Shown here in pieces: positions 17,190 to 27,081 of a stretch of 56,691 bases of DNA. Origin of the DNA: Acidobacteriota bacterium (GTDB lineage: Bacteria; Acidobacteriota; UBA6911; RPQK01; JAJDTT01); the NCBI GenBank assembly GCA_028874215.1, contig JAPPLF010000024.1, forward strand, positions 1 to 56,691, in the 5' to 3' direction. A program made the translations under genes and the position numbers. The notes beneath the pieces were generated by a model. That model made no database searches and was not told the origin of the DNA. It worked only from the letters and a program-made list of their open reading frames with translations. How positions within the stretch are numbered: the stretch's first letter is position 1; every line of letters begins with the position of its first letter.

Positions 17190-17583
17190 AGTCCGCAGGG
17201 ATCAATGAGAAGGGAGCGACCCCCCCAGGGGGTGTGGCGCAGATGTAAGTTGCGCCACGCCCCCGCGCCCGCACCGGGCAGGAAAAAGGGGGGGTCGCTC
17301 CCTTCCACCTCCGCTTTCCCCGTGCGGGCGTGGTGAAACCGGGAATGTGGCCGTAACGGCATGAGCGCCAAAGAGATCGGGGAAATCGGAGGTGTAAGTC
17401 AAAAGGCTTCCGGGATGGAACTCGGGTCCATTGTCTCCCTTACACTCCCGGATCGGCACCGTACCCCACTTTTCAGCGGTCAAGATCAGCCTCCAGCGAA
17501 CGCGTTGCCCGCCACGAGGAATAGCCGTCGCTGACCACGCCGAACGAGCGATCCTTCGCCCCTGGTGGCAACTCCATTGGCCG
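17190..17583 (-). repeat. Island repeat copy E (reverse orientation)
   Basis: Read on the minus strand it starts with GATCTTGACCGCTGAAAAGTGGGG (ending near 17487), identical to copy A. Word sites on that strand: GTGTAAG (17439-17445), GACTTACAC (17392-17400) and ACTTACAT (17243-17250) in the inner loop. Site 2 is degraded. The outer stem 17212-17226/17288-17302 is a perfect 15 base pairs, the same as copy A. The zinc-ribbon part is absent. The flank at 17488-17583 matches the flank of copy B and looks like the same decayed coding relic (LVAGNAFAGG). Confidence 0.75.
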
Positions 17584-17945
17584 ATTCAGCGTGGATGTTA
17601 TGCTGCCAGAGGAGTCGAGTTGGCCCGCGTTCCGTATCCGCACCCTGCATCTCAAGAGGATGGATGTCTGACAAGAAGATCAACGGAGGTATGGATCGAG
17701 TGGCCTTGGCCGTCCGACAGGTCTAAGAGGAGGGTGTGGCCCTGCTCCGGGAAGCCCACGTTCTTCATGTTGCCACTGGTACAACAGGTGATCCCACTCG
17801 TCTCCGTTATCGATCCGGATCGCACCGGGAAGGTCAGTTGCCGGGTTGGGTTGGCGTCAGAAATTCTGCCAAGTCAATCTGGATCAGATTCACGGACAGC
17901 GTTCGTCCGGCGGCCAGTTTTATTCTTCCACCGCTCTGGGCTCCT
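17584..17945. other. Intergenic, nothing recognised
   Basis: No convincing gene between repeat copy E and the end of the integrase. Frames present are short and of shadow type. Confidence 0.3.
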
Positions 17946-19121
17946 TTAGCCAGTGATTTTCTGCTCAAGACGTTCTCCCCACCGCTGCAACGCTCGGCTC
18001 ATTTCCGGTAGCTTTTCCCACCGGTTGTACACGGCTGTCATGTGCCGGAACGGCCACGAGTGGTTCAGAATCCGGGCGATTGTGACATCGTCGGTGCCGA
18101 GCTTGCTCAAATTGGTTGCACAGGTCCGCCGCAAGTCGTGGGGTCGAAAATGGAATCCTGTTTTTTTCTGAATGCGTTGGCTCATCTTTTGGAGCCAGCG
18201 GATGTGTCCACCTCTGGGGGACGCGAAGACAAATTCCGAGTCACCAGTCAAGGGGTGTAGGCCCTGGATGATGGCCAGAGCCTGAGACGATAAGGGCACC
18301 TTGTGTTCGCGCTTGTTCTTGGTTTCTGTGGCTGGAATGGTCCAGATGTTCTCGTCGTCCAAGTCCCGCCACCGCATCGCTTTCGTTTCCCCGGGTCTCT
18401 GCCCCATCAACAAGATGAGCCGATAGATGGAGGCGGTCGGTTCCATTCGGTTCTCCAGATCTTTCCAAAGCGCCCGGATTTCATGGTCGCTCAGAACACG
18501 GTCACGACTCCTTTCCCTGGCCGGCAACGCGACGTGGGTGCAGGGATTGGCAAATGTCTCCGGAACCAGCGCCTTCCTCAACGCGAAATTGAAGATCGTG
18601 GAGGTCAGTGCCTTGACCCGGTTGGCCATGACCGGAGCCTGACGATTGAATTGGATGTCGTCCAGAAGACGAATGACATCGGAGCGTGTGATGGTTCGAA
18701 ACTTCCTTCGGCCCCAAACCGGCAGCAGGTAGGTGTTCAAGATGCGCGTGTCTTCCTTGATGCTGGCCGGTTTCTTGTTGGGTCGGGCGTGCCTCTCCAG
18801 ATACAACTCGGCCAACTCCTCGAATGTACCGGCTTGGCGTTCTTGCCGGCGTTCTTCCGCCGGGTCTTCTCCTCGCTGGACCGCACCCAGCAATTTGAAG
18901 GCCTGGGACCTGGCCTGTGCCAGAGAAAGTGCCGGGTAGACACCAAGCTTCATCCGTCTTCGTCGGCCGTCGGTTCGATAGAGAAACGTGAAGGTTTTTC
19001 GCCCGCTCTTCATGACCCGCACTCCGAAAGAGCCGGGGAAGGACTGATCCCAGAATTCCTGGACGGTTTGTTCCGTCTTCAGGTTCTTCAGCAGCCTGTC
19101 GGTCAGTCTTGCGGTGGGCAT
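17946..19121 (-). CDS. P4-type tyrosine integrase at the island's tRNA-Lys edge
   Basis: A 391-residue integrase. The N-terminal DUF4102 arm-binding domain (FGVRVMKSGRKTFTFLYR, then KLGVYPALSLAQARSQA) is followed by a core-binding domain and a catalytic domain with Arg in GQRPGE (about 240), Lys in ETKNKREHKVPL, HDLRR (about 327), His in ILNHS and Tyr in AVYNRW (about 365). All catalytic residues are present. The ATG at 19121 has AAAGGA upstream. It is transcribed away from the tRNA-Lys fragment, the usual arrangement of integrases that use a tRNA 3' end as attachment site. It differs from the 4957-6156 integrase in sequence throughout, so the two are not duplicates. Confidence 0.93.
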   Translation of the reverse strand: MPTARLTDRLLKNLKTEQTVQEFWDQSFPGSFGVRVMKSGRKTFTFLYRTDGRRRRMKLGVYPALSLAQARSQAFKLLGAVQRGEDPAEERRQERQAGTFEELAELYLERHARPNKKPASIKEDTRILNTYLLPVWGRRKFRTITRSDVIRLLDDIQFNRQAPVMANRVKALTSTIFNFALRKALVPETFANPCTHVALPARERSRDRVLSDHEIRALWKDLENRMEPTASIYRLILLMGQRPGETKAMRWRDLDDENIWTIPATETKNKREHKVPLSSQALAIIQGLHPLTGDSEFVFASPRGGHIRWLQKMSQRIQKKTGFHFRPHDLRRTCATNLSKLGTDDVTIARILNHSWPFRHMTAVYNRWEKLPEMSRALQRWGERLEQKITG

Positions 19122-19300
19122 TTCGCCGTCCTTTCTTTGGAACCCGTCTCATTTTGGTTCCATATGGGTTCCACCCCGCTCAGGATTTAGCGGGATGTCC
19201 TTAGACGGAATGATACAACGTTAGACTGAAAAGTTCAATGATATCAGTTATTTGATAGACTACCTGAGATCCGATTAGATCCTGTGGAACGATGAAAATA

Positions 19301-19350
19301 ACTGTCTCTTAATCAGTAGGTTCGGGGTTCGATTCCCTGGCGGCTCACCA
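19301..19350 (+). other. 3' half of tRNA-Lys(CTT): island attachment site
   Basis: The stretch contains an anticodon loop CTCTTAA (19306-19312, anticodon CTT), a 3' anticodon stem, a variable loop, a T-arm with TTCGATTC, and the acceptor 3' strand GCGGCTC-A-CCA. The bases before 19301 do not form a D-arm or a 5' acceptor strand, and the anticodon stem has a T-T mismatch at its loop end. The tRNA is therefore not functional here. This is the duplicated tRNA end left by integration; the intact gene should lie at the other end of the island. Confidence 0.8.
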
Positions 19351-19428
19351 CTTTTCCGGTTGCCGACTCTTGCGAACCCCGGCTGTGCATGAGCAGTCAA
19401 TCTCGATAGCAGCGTCAAGGGCCGTCTC

Positions 19429-20697
19429 ATGCCTGAGCCAGATACAACTCTGACACGGCGCGACCTGCTCCGATCCGCCGCCCCCGCCCTGTTGGCGCTT
19501 GCCTCCTCCCCTCGGCCCGAATTGGCGGGTGCCGGACGCAAACTGCCCCCGGTGAGAGCCATCACGCGCGGTCCCAGGCATCACTGGTTCGGGTACTACG
19601 ACAAACTGGAGTTCGACCCCGCCGGACGCTTCGTGCTGGGGATGGAAGTCGATTTCGAACACCGCTCGCCCACGCCCGCCGACGTGATCCGGATCGGCAT
19701 GGTCGACCTTCAGGACGGCGATCGGTGGATCGAGCTGGGAGAGAGCCGCGCCTGGTGCTGGCAGCAGGGCTGCATGCTCCAGTGGCGGCCCGGCTCCAGG
19801 ACCGAAGTCCTCTGGAACGATCGCCAGCGGGACCGCTTCGTGTGCCGCATCCTGGATATCGAGACGCGCCAACTGCGAACCGTTCCTCATCCGGTCTATA
19901 CGGTCAGCCCGGACGGGCGCTGGGCCGTGACACCCGACTTTCGCCGCGTCAGCGACATGCGGCCCGCCTATGGCTATCCCGGTCCGGAGGACCCCTACCG
20001 CAATGTCGGGGCGCCCGAGGACTCAGGTATCTTCCGTGTCGACCTGGACACCGGACGCCGGGAACTGCTGGTCTCGGTGGATCAAGTCGTCAGGATCCCG
20101 ATGCCGGGCGTCGATCTGGCCAGGGCCAAGAGCTACTTCAACCACCTTTTGATCAGTCCCGACGGCGCCCGTTTCATATTTCTTCACCGCTGGGGATTCC
20201 CCAAGTTCGTCGGCGCCACGAGAATGTTCACCGCCGGCCGCGACGGCTCGGATCTCCGGATCGTCGACGCCTCCGGCCTGACGTCGCACTTCATCTGGAG
20301 GGACCCGGAGTCGATCCTTGCCTGGACCCGGCCCGAATCAAGGCCGTGGGGGTTCTATCTTTTCGAAGACGCGACGGGAGGCGCGGTCGAGACGGTGGGA
20401 GAGGGCGTCATGACCGGCAACGGGCACTGCACCTATCTGCCGGGAGGCGAGTGGATCCTGAACGACACCTATCCGGACGCGCAAAGGATGCAGCACGTGT
20501 ATCTGTACCACGTGGCCACGCGCAGGCGGGTCCCGCTGGGCCGGTTCTATTCGCCGCCGGAGTACGTCCGCGAGGGACGAGTGGACACGCATCCGCGTTT
20601 CAGCCCCGACGGGAGCAAGATCGTCATCGACTCGCCTCATACCGGCGAGGGCCGGCAGATGCACCTGATCGACGTCGGAGAGATCGTCAACGGCTAG
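19429..20697 (+). CDS. Tat-exported beta-propeller (PD40/oligogalacturonate-lyase-like) protein
   Basis: A 422-residue protein. It starts with a twin-arginine signal (LTRRDLLRSAAPALLALASS). WD40-like beta-propeller repeats follow, recognisable as YTVSPDGRWAVT, LLISPDGARFIFL and RFSPDGSKIVIDS. The HYWFGYYDK-like opening (HHWFGYYDKLEF) and the closing H-P-R-F-S-P-D-G segment recall oligogalacturonate-lyase-like propellers. Substrate is unknown and it may bind rather than cleave. It is the first gene right of the island edge, beginning 79 bases after the tRNA fragment. Confidence 0.7.
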   Translation: MPEPDTTLTRRDLLRSAAPALLALASSPRPELAGAGRKLPPVRAITRGPRHHWFGYYDKLEFDPAGRFVLGMEVDFEHRSPTPADVIRIGMVDLQDGDRWIELGESRAWCWQQGCMLQWRPGSRTEVLWNDRQRDRFVCRILDIETRQLRTVPHPVYTVSPDGRWAVTPDFRRVSDMRPAYGYPGPEDPYRNVGAPEDSGIFRVDLDTGRRELLVSVDQVVRIPMPGVDLARAKSYFNHLLISPDGARFIFLHRWGFPKFVGATRMFTAGRDGSDLRIVDASGLTSHFIWRDPESILAWTRPESRPWGFYLFEDATGGAVETVGEGVMTGNGHCTYLPGGEWILNDTYPDAQRMQHVYLYHVATRRRVPLGRFYSPPEYVREGRVDTHPRFSPDGSKIVIDSPHTGEGRQMHLIDVGEIVNG

Positions 20698-20709
20698 GCG
20701 GCCGGGTCT

Positions 20710-20889
20710 TCATTCGTCGCCCGCTTCAGCCTGGGCGAGCCGGTCGGCTTCCTCCTCCATCAACTCGGCCAGCTCGACCCAGTTGCGGCTGTAGAAGGCC
20801 GAGTGCTGCAGCTCCAGGTAGAGGTTCAGGATGCGGTCCAGCGCCTGGGCCTTCTTTTCCAGGAGTTCTCTTTCACGATCGGCGGCCAT
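20710..20889 (-). CDS. Small helical protein of 59 residues
   Basis: The frame from ATG 20889 reads MAADRERELLEKKAQALDRI and ends EEADRLAQAEAGDE. Composition is that of an amphipathic, probably coiled-coil protein rich in Glu, Leu and Ala, with one aromatic cluster (HSAFYSRNW). It sits between the propeller protein and the trigger factor gene and is transcribed divergently from tig. It has no shadow character and good codon choice for this genome. Function unknown. Confidence 0.55.
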   Translation of the reverse strand: MAADRERELLEKKAQALDRILNLYLELQHSAFYSRNWVELAELMEEEADRLAQAEAGDE

Positions 20890-21011
20890 AGCGTCGGGGC
20901 TCCTTGCGGGTGCCCCTTCATTGTTTCACGATCGCCACGGCGTTTGCCGAGGGCTGTTAGAATGTGTGCCGCCTTGGCAGCCCGTCTTGAACGGGGCGTC
21001 GGCATTGGATC

Positions 21012-22301
21012 ATGAACGTCCGCACGGAACTGGAAGAGATCAGCCCGGTCAAGAAGAAGTTGCGGGTCGAAGTGCCGGTGGAAACGGTGCTCGCCGAGTT
21101 CAACCGGGTGGCCACGACCTATCGGAGGCACTCCAGGATCGCCGGGTTCCGTCCCGGAAAGGCTCCGGTGGCGCTGGTCAAACGGCGGTATCGGAAGGAC
21201 ATCCGCCAGGAGGTCCTGCGAAAGTTGATCCCCGAGTCCTACGACCAGTCCATCCGGGAAAGGAAAATCCGGCCCCTCGGCCAGTTGCAACTGGAACAAG
21301 TGGAGCTGAACGAGGGGGAGCCTCTGGTGTACGAGGCTTTGGTGGAGACCCTGCCCGAATTCCGGATTCCGGATTACAGGGGGTTGGAAGTTCGTCTGGA
21401 GAAGAAGGCTCCGGACGAGGAATCGGTGCACCAGGAGTTGGAGCAGCTCCGGGACCGGCATGCGCCCCTGATTTCGGCGCCGGACCGGGACACGGTCCGC
21501 GATGGGGACTACGCCGTGGTGGATCTATTGGGCAGGTACGTTCCCGGCGAAGATGAGGCCATTCGGCAGGAGAACACGACCATTCGCGTGGGAGACGAGC
21601 GCACCCAGCGCGATTTCAATCAGGCCCTGCTGGGAATGGAAGCCGGTGAGGAGAAGACCTTCGTCGTGGACTACCCCCAAGACTATCCGGAGGAGAAGCT
21701 GGCCGGCCGCCGGGTCCGCTTCAACCTGCAACTCAACGACATCAAGGTCAAGGACCTGCCGGACCTGAACGACGAATTCGCCAAGGATCTGGGAGACTTC
21801 GACGATCTGGATCAACTCAAGGAGCAGATTCGGCAAGGACTCGCGAGCCAATGGCAACAGGCACGAAATTCCAGCATCCGGCGCCAACTGGTTCAGAGAC
21901 TTTCCGAAGTCTGCCCCTTTCAGGTGCCGGATGTCCTGGTGGAAGACCGGATCGACAACAAGATTCGCGACGTGGCCTACAATTTGGCCCGGCAGGGAGT
22001 GGATCCCTCCAAGTCGAATCTGGACTGGAATCGCATCCGCGACGACCTTCGCCACGACGCCGAGCAGGAGGCCCGGGCGGCCTTGATCCTTTCGGAGATC
22101 GCGGCGAATGAGAATCTGGAGGTCGAGCCGGCAGAGTTCGAGGCGGAACTCAGGGAGACGGCGGATGCCCTGAACCAGCCGCTGGAGAAGATTCGGCAGA
22201 GGTTCCACGACCGGGAGTCGAAAGCGGATCTGGAGACTCGAATCCTCCGCCGCAAGGCACTGGAGCTGCTGGTTGAGCACTCGGCGGTCAGCGAAGCATG
22301 A
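21012..22301 (+). CDS. tig: Trigger factor (ribosome-associated chaperone, peptidyl-prolyl isomerase)
   Basis: A 429-residue protein, the normal length. The N-terminal ribosome-docking domain has the signature GFRPGKAP near residue 44. The FKBP-like PPIase domain begins around residue 150 (DGDYAVVDLLGRY) and carries the acidic, poorly conserved active site common outside Proteobacteria. The C-terminal helical arms (FDDLDQLKEQIRQGL and onward) complete the cradle. It binds nascent chains at the ribosome exit. It opens the tig-clpP-clpX-lon row, a frequent bacterial order. Confidence 0.95.
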   Translation: MNVRTELEEISPVKKKLRVEVPVETVLAEFNRVATTYRRHSRIAGFRPGKAPVALVKRRYRKDIRQEVLRKLIPESYDQSIRERKIRPLGQLQLEQVELNEGEPLVYEALVETLPEFRIPDYRGLEVRLEKKAPDEESVHQELEQLRDRHAPLISAPDRDTVRDGDYAVVDLLGRYVPGEDEAIRQENTTIRVGDERTQRDFNQALLGMEAGEEKTFVVDYPQDYPEEKLAGRRVRFNLQLNDIKVKDLPDLNDEFAKDLGDFDDLDQLKEQIRQGLASQWQQARNSSIRRQLVQRLSEVCPFQVPDVLVEDRIDNKIRDVAYNLARQGVDPSKSNLDWNRIRDDLRHDAEQEARAALILSEIAANENLEVEPAEFEAELRETADALNQPLEKIRQRFHDRESKADLETRILRRKALELLVEHSAVSEA

Positions 22302-22424
22302 GGAGCGCAGAGCGAACAATTGCGGTTTCCCCCGCGGGGCGGGTCCGGACGGACGTCCTGACCGCTTTTCTCACGAGGTGACGCGACGGCCCCGGACGCG
22401 GGCAGCGACGAGAGGAGATCCAGG

Positions 22425-23012
22425 ATGCCTTTGATCCCCATGGTGGTCGAGCAGAGCAATCGCGGCGAGCGCGCCTACGACATCTATTCCCGTCTCTTGA
22501 AGGACAACATCATCTTCGTCGGCACGCCCATCGATGACAACGTGGCCAACCTGGTCACCGCCCAACTGCTCTTCCTGGAAGCCGAGGGACCCGACAAGGA
22601 TATCTCCCTCTACATCAATTCCCCGGGAGGCTCGATTACTGCGGGTCTGGCCATTTACGACACCATGCAGTTCGTCAAGAACGATGTGACCACCATCTGC
22701 ATCGGGCAGGCGGCGTCCATGGCGGCGTTGCTGCTGGCCGCCGGCGCCCCGGGCAAGCGGTTCGCTCTGCCGCACAGCCGGATCCTGATCCACCAGCCCA
22801 CCATGTCGGGGCTGTCGGGTCAGGCGACCGACATCGACATCCATGCCCGGGAGATCCTGAGAATGCGGGATACCACCAACCGGATCCTGGCCAAGCACAC
22901 CAAACAGACCCTGCGCCGGATCGCCAAGGACGTGGACCGGGACTTCATCATGGCGACTCCGGAAGCCAAGGAGTATGGTATTATCGACATGACCATCGAG
23001 AAGCACACTTGA
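22425..23012 (+). CDS. clpP: ATP-dependent Clp protease proteolytic subunit
   Basis: A 195-residue serine protease subunit. The catalytic Ser lies in [10 protein letters not shown], the His in [11 protein letters not shown], and an Asp follows in the DVDRDFIM segment, so the triad is complete. The oligomer interface ([10 protein letters not shown]) is readable. AGGAGATCCAGG precedes the ATG. It forms two heptameric rings capped by ClpX, encoded next. The 122 bases after tig contain no clear terminator, so read-through from tig is likely. Confidence 0.97.
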   Translation: MPLIPMVVEQSNRGERAYDIYSRLLKDNIIFVGTPIDDNVANLVTAQLLFLEAEGPDKDISLYINSPGGSITAGLAIYDTMQFVKNDVTTICIGQAASMAALLLAAGAPGKRFALPHSRILIHQPTMSGLSGQATDIDIHAREILRMRDTTNRILAKHTKQTLRRIAKDVDRDFIMATPEAKEYGIIDMTIEKHT

Positions 23013-23110
23013 CGGACATCGGTCATCCCAGACAGCTTTGACAATCGTTCGCCGGGACCCACCCCTCCGGCCGGTGTTCCCGGGTGCTCGTGGTCAACAG
23101 GGGAGTTCAA

Positions 23111-24352
23111 GTGAAGAAGAATGTGGAAAACATTTTCCAGTGCTCGTTCTGTAACAAGAGCCAAAAACACGTCAAGAAGCTGATCGCAGGTCCGTCAGTC
23201 TTCATTTGCGACGAGTGTGTCGACATCTGCAACGAGATCATCGCCGATGAACTGACCGCAGAGGCGGCATCGATCAAGGAGAACCTGCCCAAGCCGGTGG
23301 AGATCAAGGAGTTCCTGGACCAGTACGTCGTAGGTCAGGAGATCCCCAAGAAGAAGTTGGCCGTGGCCGTCTACAATCATTACAAGCGGATCAAATTGGG
23401 CAGGCGGCGGCGCCAGAACGTGGAGCTTTCCAAGAGCAACGTGCTGCTCATCGGTCCCACCGGGACCGGCAAGACGCTCCTGGCGCAGACGCTGGCCCGC
23501 ATGCTTTCGGTTCCCTTCGCCATTGTCGACGCCACCACGCTCACCGAGGCCGGCTACGTGGGGGAGGATGTGGAGAACATCCTTCTTCGCCTGCTGCAGG
23601 CCGCCGGGGGAGACCGGGAGCGTTGCATGCAGGGGATCATCTACATCGACGAGATCGACAAGATCTCCCGCAAGGATGAGAACCCCTCCATTACGCGGGA
23701 CGTGTCGGGCGAGGGAGTCCAACAGGCCCTGCTCAAGATATTGGAAGGGACCGTGGCCAACGTTCCTCCTCAGGGAGGCCGCAAACACCCTCACCAGGAA
23801 TTCGTTCAGGTGGACACCACGAACATTCTGTTTCTCTGCGGAGGCGCCTTCGTCGGTCTCGAGAAGTTGATTCGAAGCCGTCTGGGCCGGAGCGGCATGG
23901 GGTTCCGGTCCTCGCTCGGCGACAATCGGTGGAAGAAGGAAGGCGCTGCTGAAGTCCTGAACCAGAATCTGCCTGAGGACCTGATCAAATTCGGCCTGAT
24001 TCCCGAGTTCGTGGGACGCCTCCCCATCGTCTGTACGCTGCACGATCTGGACCGCGACGCGTTGGTCGAGATCCTGACCCGGCCCAGCAACGCCCTGGTG
24101 AAGCAATATCAGAGAATGTTCGAGTTCGAGGGCGTCTCTCTGAGGTTCACCGAAGGCTCGCTGCGGGCCATTGCGGGCCTGGCATTGAAGAGCAAGATCG
24201 GAGCCCGCGGCTTGCGGTTGGTAGTAGAGGATCTTATGTTGGACCTCATGTACGAACTCCCCTCCAACAAGACGACGGAGGAGTTGGTGGTGACCAAGGA
24301 GATGGTGGAGAATCGCGAAATGGTGTTTCGGGTTCTCGAGAAGGCGGGATAG
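23111..24352 (+). CDS. clpX: ATP-dependent Clp protease ATP-binding subunit ClpX
   Basis: A 413-residue unfoldase. The N-terminal C4 zinc-binding domain has CSFC at 11-14 and CDEC at about 33-36. Walker A GPTGTGKT is near residue 115 and Walker [10 protein letters not shown] near 176. The sensor-2 region reads KIGARGLR. I chose GTG 23111, which has AGGGGAG six bases before it and gives the family-typical [14 protein letters not shown] start, over GTG 23084. It unfolds substrates and feeds them to ClpP. Confidence 0.96.
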   Translation: MKKNVENIFQCSFCNKSQKHVKKLIAGPSVFICDECVDICNEIIADELTAEAASIKENLPKPVEIKEFLDQYVVGQEIPKKKLAVAVYNHYKRIKLGRRRRQNVELSKSNVLLIGPTGTGKTLLAQTLARMLSVPFAIVDATTLTEAGYVGEDVENILLRLLQAAGGDRERCMQGIIYIDEIDKISRKDENPSITRDVSGEGVQQALLKILEGTVANVPPQGGRKHPHQEFVQVDTTNILFLCGGAFVGLEKLIRSRLGRSGMGFRSSLGDNRWKKEGAAEVLNQNLPEDLIKFGLIPEFVGRLPIVCTLHDLDRDALVEILTRPSNALVKQYQRMFEFEGVSLRFTEGSLRAIAGLALKSKIGARGLRLVVEDLMLDLMYELPSNKTTEELVVTKEMVENREMVFRVLEKAG

Positions 24353-24487
24353 TGGATTGGAAAAGGATTTCTTTCGCCGGCCCTGCCGGTTCGGCCGGCC
24401 GCAAGCCGGCTGTTGAAACGAATCCTGCAGTGCTGCATCTTACAATGAGAAGCGGCCGTACCTTTTAGCTTGCGACACGATACGAAT

Positions 24488-26920
24488 ATGGCGGAAATCC
24501 AAGACAGGCGCACCGCGAGTTACCCCATGGTTCCCATTCGCGACGTCGTCGTCTTCCCGGCGATGATGGTCCCATTCGTGATCGGGCGGGATTCCTCGGT
24601 GAAGGCGTTGGAAGTGGCGTTGAAGGCGGACAAGAAGATCTACCTGGCCACCCAGAAGGACGCGTCCCAGGACAGTCCGTCCTCCGCGGACATCTACGAG
24701 GTCGGAACCGTTTCCAACATCGTCCAGAGCCTCAAGCTTCCCGACGGAAACATCAAAGTGCTGGTGGAAGGGGTCCAGCGCGCACGGACCGTTCGCGTGT
24801 CCGGCGCCTCGGGTTATTTTCGGGCCGAGGTCGAAGTGGAGCCGGTTCCGGTGGTCTCCCGCGCCAAGATGAGCCTGCTCACAAAGCGCCTGAACCTGCT
24901 GTTCGAGGAATTCGCCAAGCTGAATCCCAACGTCAGCTACGAGACCATCGTGCAGTCGACTCGGAAGACCACGCCCGAGCGGCTCGCGGACACGGTCGCC
25001 GCCAACCTTCCCATCGTGGTCGAGGACAAGCAGGTTCTGCTGGAGATCGTGGACCCGGCGGAACGGATGACGAAGATCTGCGAGTCCATCGAGATCGAGA
25101 TCGAGAAGATCAAGATGGACCGGTCGGTACAGGGCCGCGTGCGCCGGCAGATGGAGAAGGCGCAGCGGGAGTACTACCTGAACGAGAAGGTCAAGGCCAT
25201 TCAGGAGGAGTTGGGGCGCGGGGACAAGGACGAGCTGGAGGAACTGAAGAAGAAGATCGAAGAAGCCTCCATGCCCAAGGACGCCAAAGAGAAGGCGATG
25301 AACGAGATCCGGCGGCTTCAGCACATGCCGCCCATGAGCGCCGAGAGCACGGTCAGCCGGACCTATGTCGAGTGGCTCGTCGCCATGCCGTGGAAGAAGC
25401 GGAGCCGTGAGATCCGCGAGATCTCGCGGGCCGAGAAAGTGCTCGAAGCGGACCATTACGGTCTGGAAAAGGTCAAGCAGCGGATCCTGGAATATCTCGC
25501 CGTCCGGCAGCTCTCCCGCAAGAGATCCAACGGGTCGATACTCTGTTTCATCGGCCCGCCCGGCGTGGGAAAGACCTCCTTGGGCCGGTCCATCGCGCGG
25601 GCGACGGGAAGGAAATTCGTCCGCCTCTCGCTGGGCGGAGTCCGTGACGAAGCGGAGATTCGCGGGCACCGGCGAACCTACATCGGAGCTCTGCCCGGAC
25701 AGATCATCCAGATGATGAAGAAGGCGGGCACCCGGAATCCCCTGTTGCTTCTGGACGAGATCGACAAGATGAGCATGGACTTCCGGGGCGACCCGTCAGC
25801 CGCCCTCATGGAGGTCCTGGACCCGGAGCACAACAACAGCTTCGTGGACCACTACCTGGATACGGAATACGATCTCTCCGACGTCCTCTTCATCTGCACC
25901 GGAAACGTTCGTCACAGCATTCCCAGACCGTTGCAGGATCGCATGGAGATCATCGAGATTTCCGGTTACACGGAATGGGAGAAGCTCAAGATCGGCCGCC
26001 AGTACCTGTTGCCCAAGCAGTTGGATCGGAACGGCCTGAAAAGGAGGCCGCTCCGGTTTGAAGATGACGCGATCCTGGAGCTGATTCGCTTCTACACTCG
26101 CGAATCCGGGGTTCGCAACCTGGAACGGGAGATCGGAAGCATCTGCCGCAAGGTGGCGCACAAGGTGGTTTTATCCCGGAAGAAGATCAAACTGGAGGAT
26201 CAGGTCTTCGACATTTCTCCCGGCACGGTCCGGAATTACCTGGGTCCTCACAAATACCGCAACCAACTGGCGGCGGAATCGAATGAAGTCGGACTGGCCA
26301 CAGGTCTCGCCTGGACCGAAGTGGGTGGCGAAGTGCTCCTGACCGAGGCCACCACCATGCAGGGCAAGGGCGATCTGCTCTTGACCGGAAAGCTGGGCGA
26401 GGTCATGCAGGAATCGGCGAAAGCGGCCCTTTCCTTTATTCGTTCCCGAAGTTCGGACTACAGCCTGCTCAAGGATTTTCACAAGATTCTGGACATGCAT
26501 GTCCATGTGCCTGAAGGAGCCATCCCCAAGGACGGCCCTTCGGCCGGCATCACCATGGCCACCACCATCGTCTCCGCCCTGACGGGAATCGCGGTGCGCC
26601 GCGACGTGGCCATGACCGGGGAGATCACCCTGCGGGGCAAGGTGCTTCCCATCGGCGGCGTCAAGGAGAAGATTCTTGCGGCTCACCGGGCCGGGATCGA
26701 AACCGTCATTCTGGCCAAAGACAATAAGAAGGATCTGAAGGAGATCCCTGACACTGTTCTGGACAAGGTTAAGATTGTCCTCGTCGATACCATGGACGAG
26801 GTTCTTGACATCGCACTTGAAACGCCCATCAATCGAAAGAGCCGGCAGCAGCGGGACGAATACATGAACGAACCGCAGCCGCCTCAATTGGAGGGGGGAA
26901 ACCAAGCCGGCGTCCACTGA
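24488..26920 (+). CDS. lon: ATP-dependent protease Lon
   Basis: About 810 residues in three parts. The N-terminal substrate domain opens with [19 protein letters not shown]. The AAA+ module has Walker A GPPGVGKT near residue 357 and Walker B LLLDEIDK. The C-terminal peptidase domain has its catalytic Ser in PKDGPSAG (about 684) and Lys in GGVKEK (about 726). The frame extends up to TTG 24470, but ATG 24488 gives the family start MAEIQ. The last 30 residues are a hydrophilic tail. It degrades misfolded and regulatory proteins in the cytoplasm. Confidence 0.95.
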   Translation: MAEIQDRRTASYPMVPIRDVVVFPAMMVPFVIGRDSSVKALEVALKADKKIYLATQKDASQDSPSSADIYEVGTVSNIVQSLKLPDGNIKVLVEGVQRARTVRVSGASGYFRAEVEVEPVPVVSRAKMSLLTKRLNLLFEEFAKLNPNVSYETIVQSTRKTTPERLADTVAANLPIVVEDKQVLLEIVDPAERMTKICESIEIEIEKIKMDRSVQGRVRRQMEKAQREYYLNEKVKAIQEELGRGDKDELEELKKKIEEASMPKDAKEKAMNEIRRLQHMPPMSAESTVSRTYVEWLVAMPWKKRSREIREISRAEKVLEADHYGLEKVKQRILEYLAVRQLSRKRSNGSILCFIGPPGVGKTSLGRSIARATGRKFVRLSLGGVRDEAEIRGHRRTYIGALPGQIIQMMKKAGTRNPLLLLDEIDKMSMDFRGDPSAALMEVLDPEHNNSFVDHYLDTEYDLSDVLFICTGNVRHSIPRPLQDRMEIIEISGYTEWEKLKIGRQYLLPKQLDRNGLKRRPLRFEDDAILELIRFYTRESGVRNLEREIGSICRKVAHKVVLSRKKIKLEDQVFDISPGTVRNYLGPHKYRNQLAAESNEVGLATGLAWTEVGGEVLLTEATTMQGKGDLLLTGKLGEVMQESAKAALSFIRSRSSDYSLLKDFHKILDMHVHVPEGAIPKDGPSAGITMATTIVSALTGIAVRRDVAMTGEITLRGKVLPIGGVKEKILAAHRAGIETVILAKDNKKDLKEIPDTVLDKVKIVLVDTMDEVLDIALETPINRKSRQQRDEYMNEPQPPQLEGGNQAGVH

Positions 26921-27081
26921 GAGGACGTGCTTGTTCCAGCGAGTCCATCCGGAAGACTACCATCAGGTTTGAGATTTTCAGTCTCTGGGGAGTGATCACC
27001 CTCTGAGACTGCCGGCCATCCCGCCACAGACGGCTGGTGTGAAAGATTCCGTGGCGATCAATTTGGAAAGGCCATCGAAAA

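Larger units (their letters stand above)
1..19350. mobile_element. Right-hand part of a tRNA-Lys-integrated genomic (defence) island
   Basis: The right boundary is at 19350, the CCA end of a tRNA-Lys(CTT) 3' half that has no matching 5' half, with an integrase gene reading away from it 180 bases to the left. The stretch to the left holds two integrases, a restriction-modification module, pieces of an Hma-like defence locus and six copies of one dispersed repeat that I did not see anywhere to the right. Immediately to the right the gene content becomes housekeeping. No intact tRNA-Lys is present in the window, so the left end lies before position 1. The second integrase at 4957 suggests the island is composite, built by more than one insertion. 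That the whole stretch is one unit is inference. Confidence 0.6.

Noticed and set aside
4555-17583. CRISPR array
   Set aside because: Copies are hundreds of bases long and thousands of bases apart with no regular spacers, and no cas genes are visible. The array at the window's end also lacks constant spacing and unique spacers.
17946-19121. The two integrases as copies of one duplicated gene
   Set aside because: They share the domain plan but differ throughout in sequence and catalytic-loop wording, so they have separate origins.
19301-19350. Functional tRNA-Lys gene
   Set aside because: The D-arm and 5' acceptor strand are missing and the anticodon stem has a mismatch at the loop.
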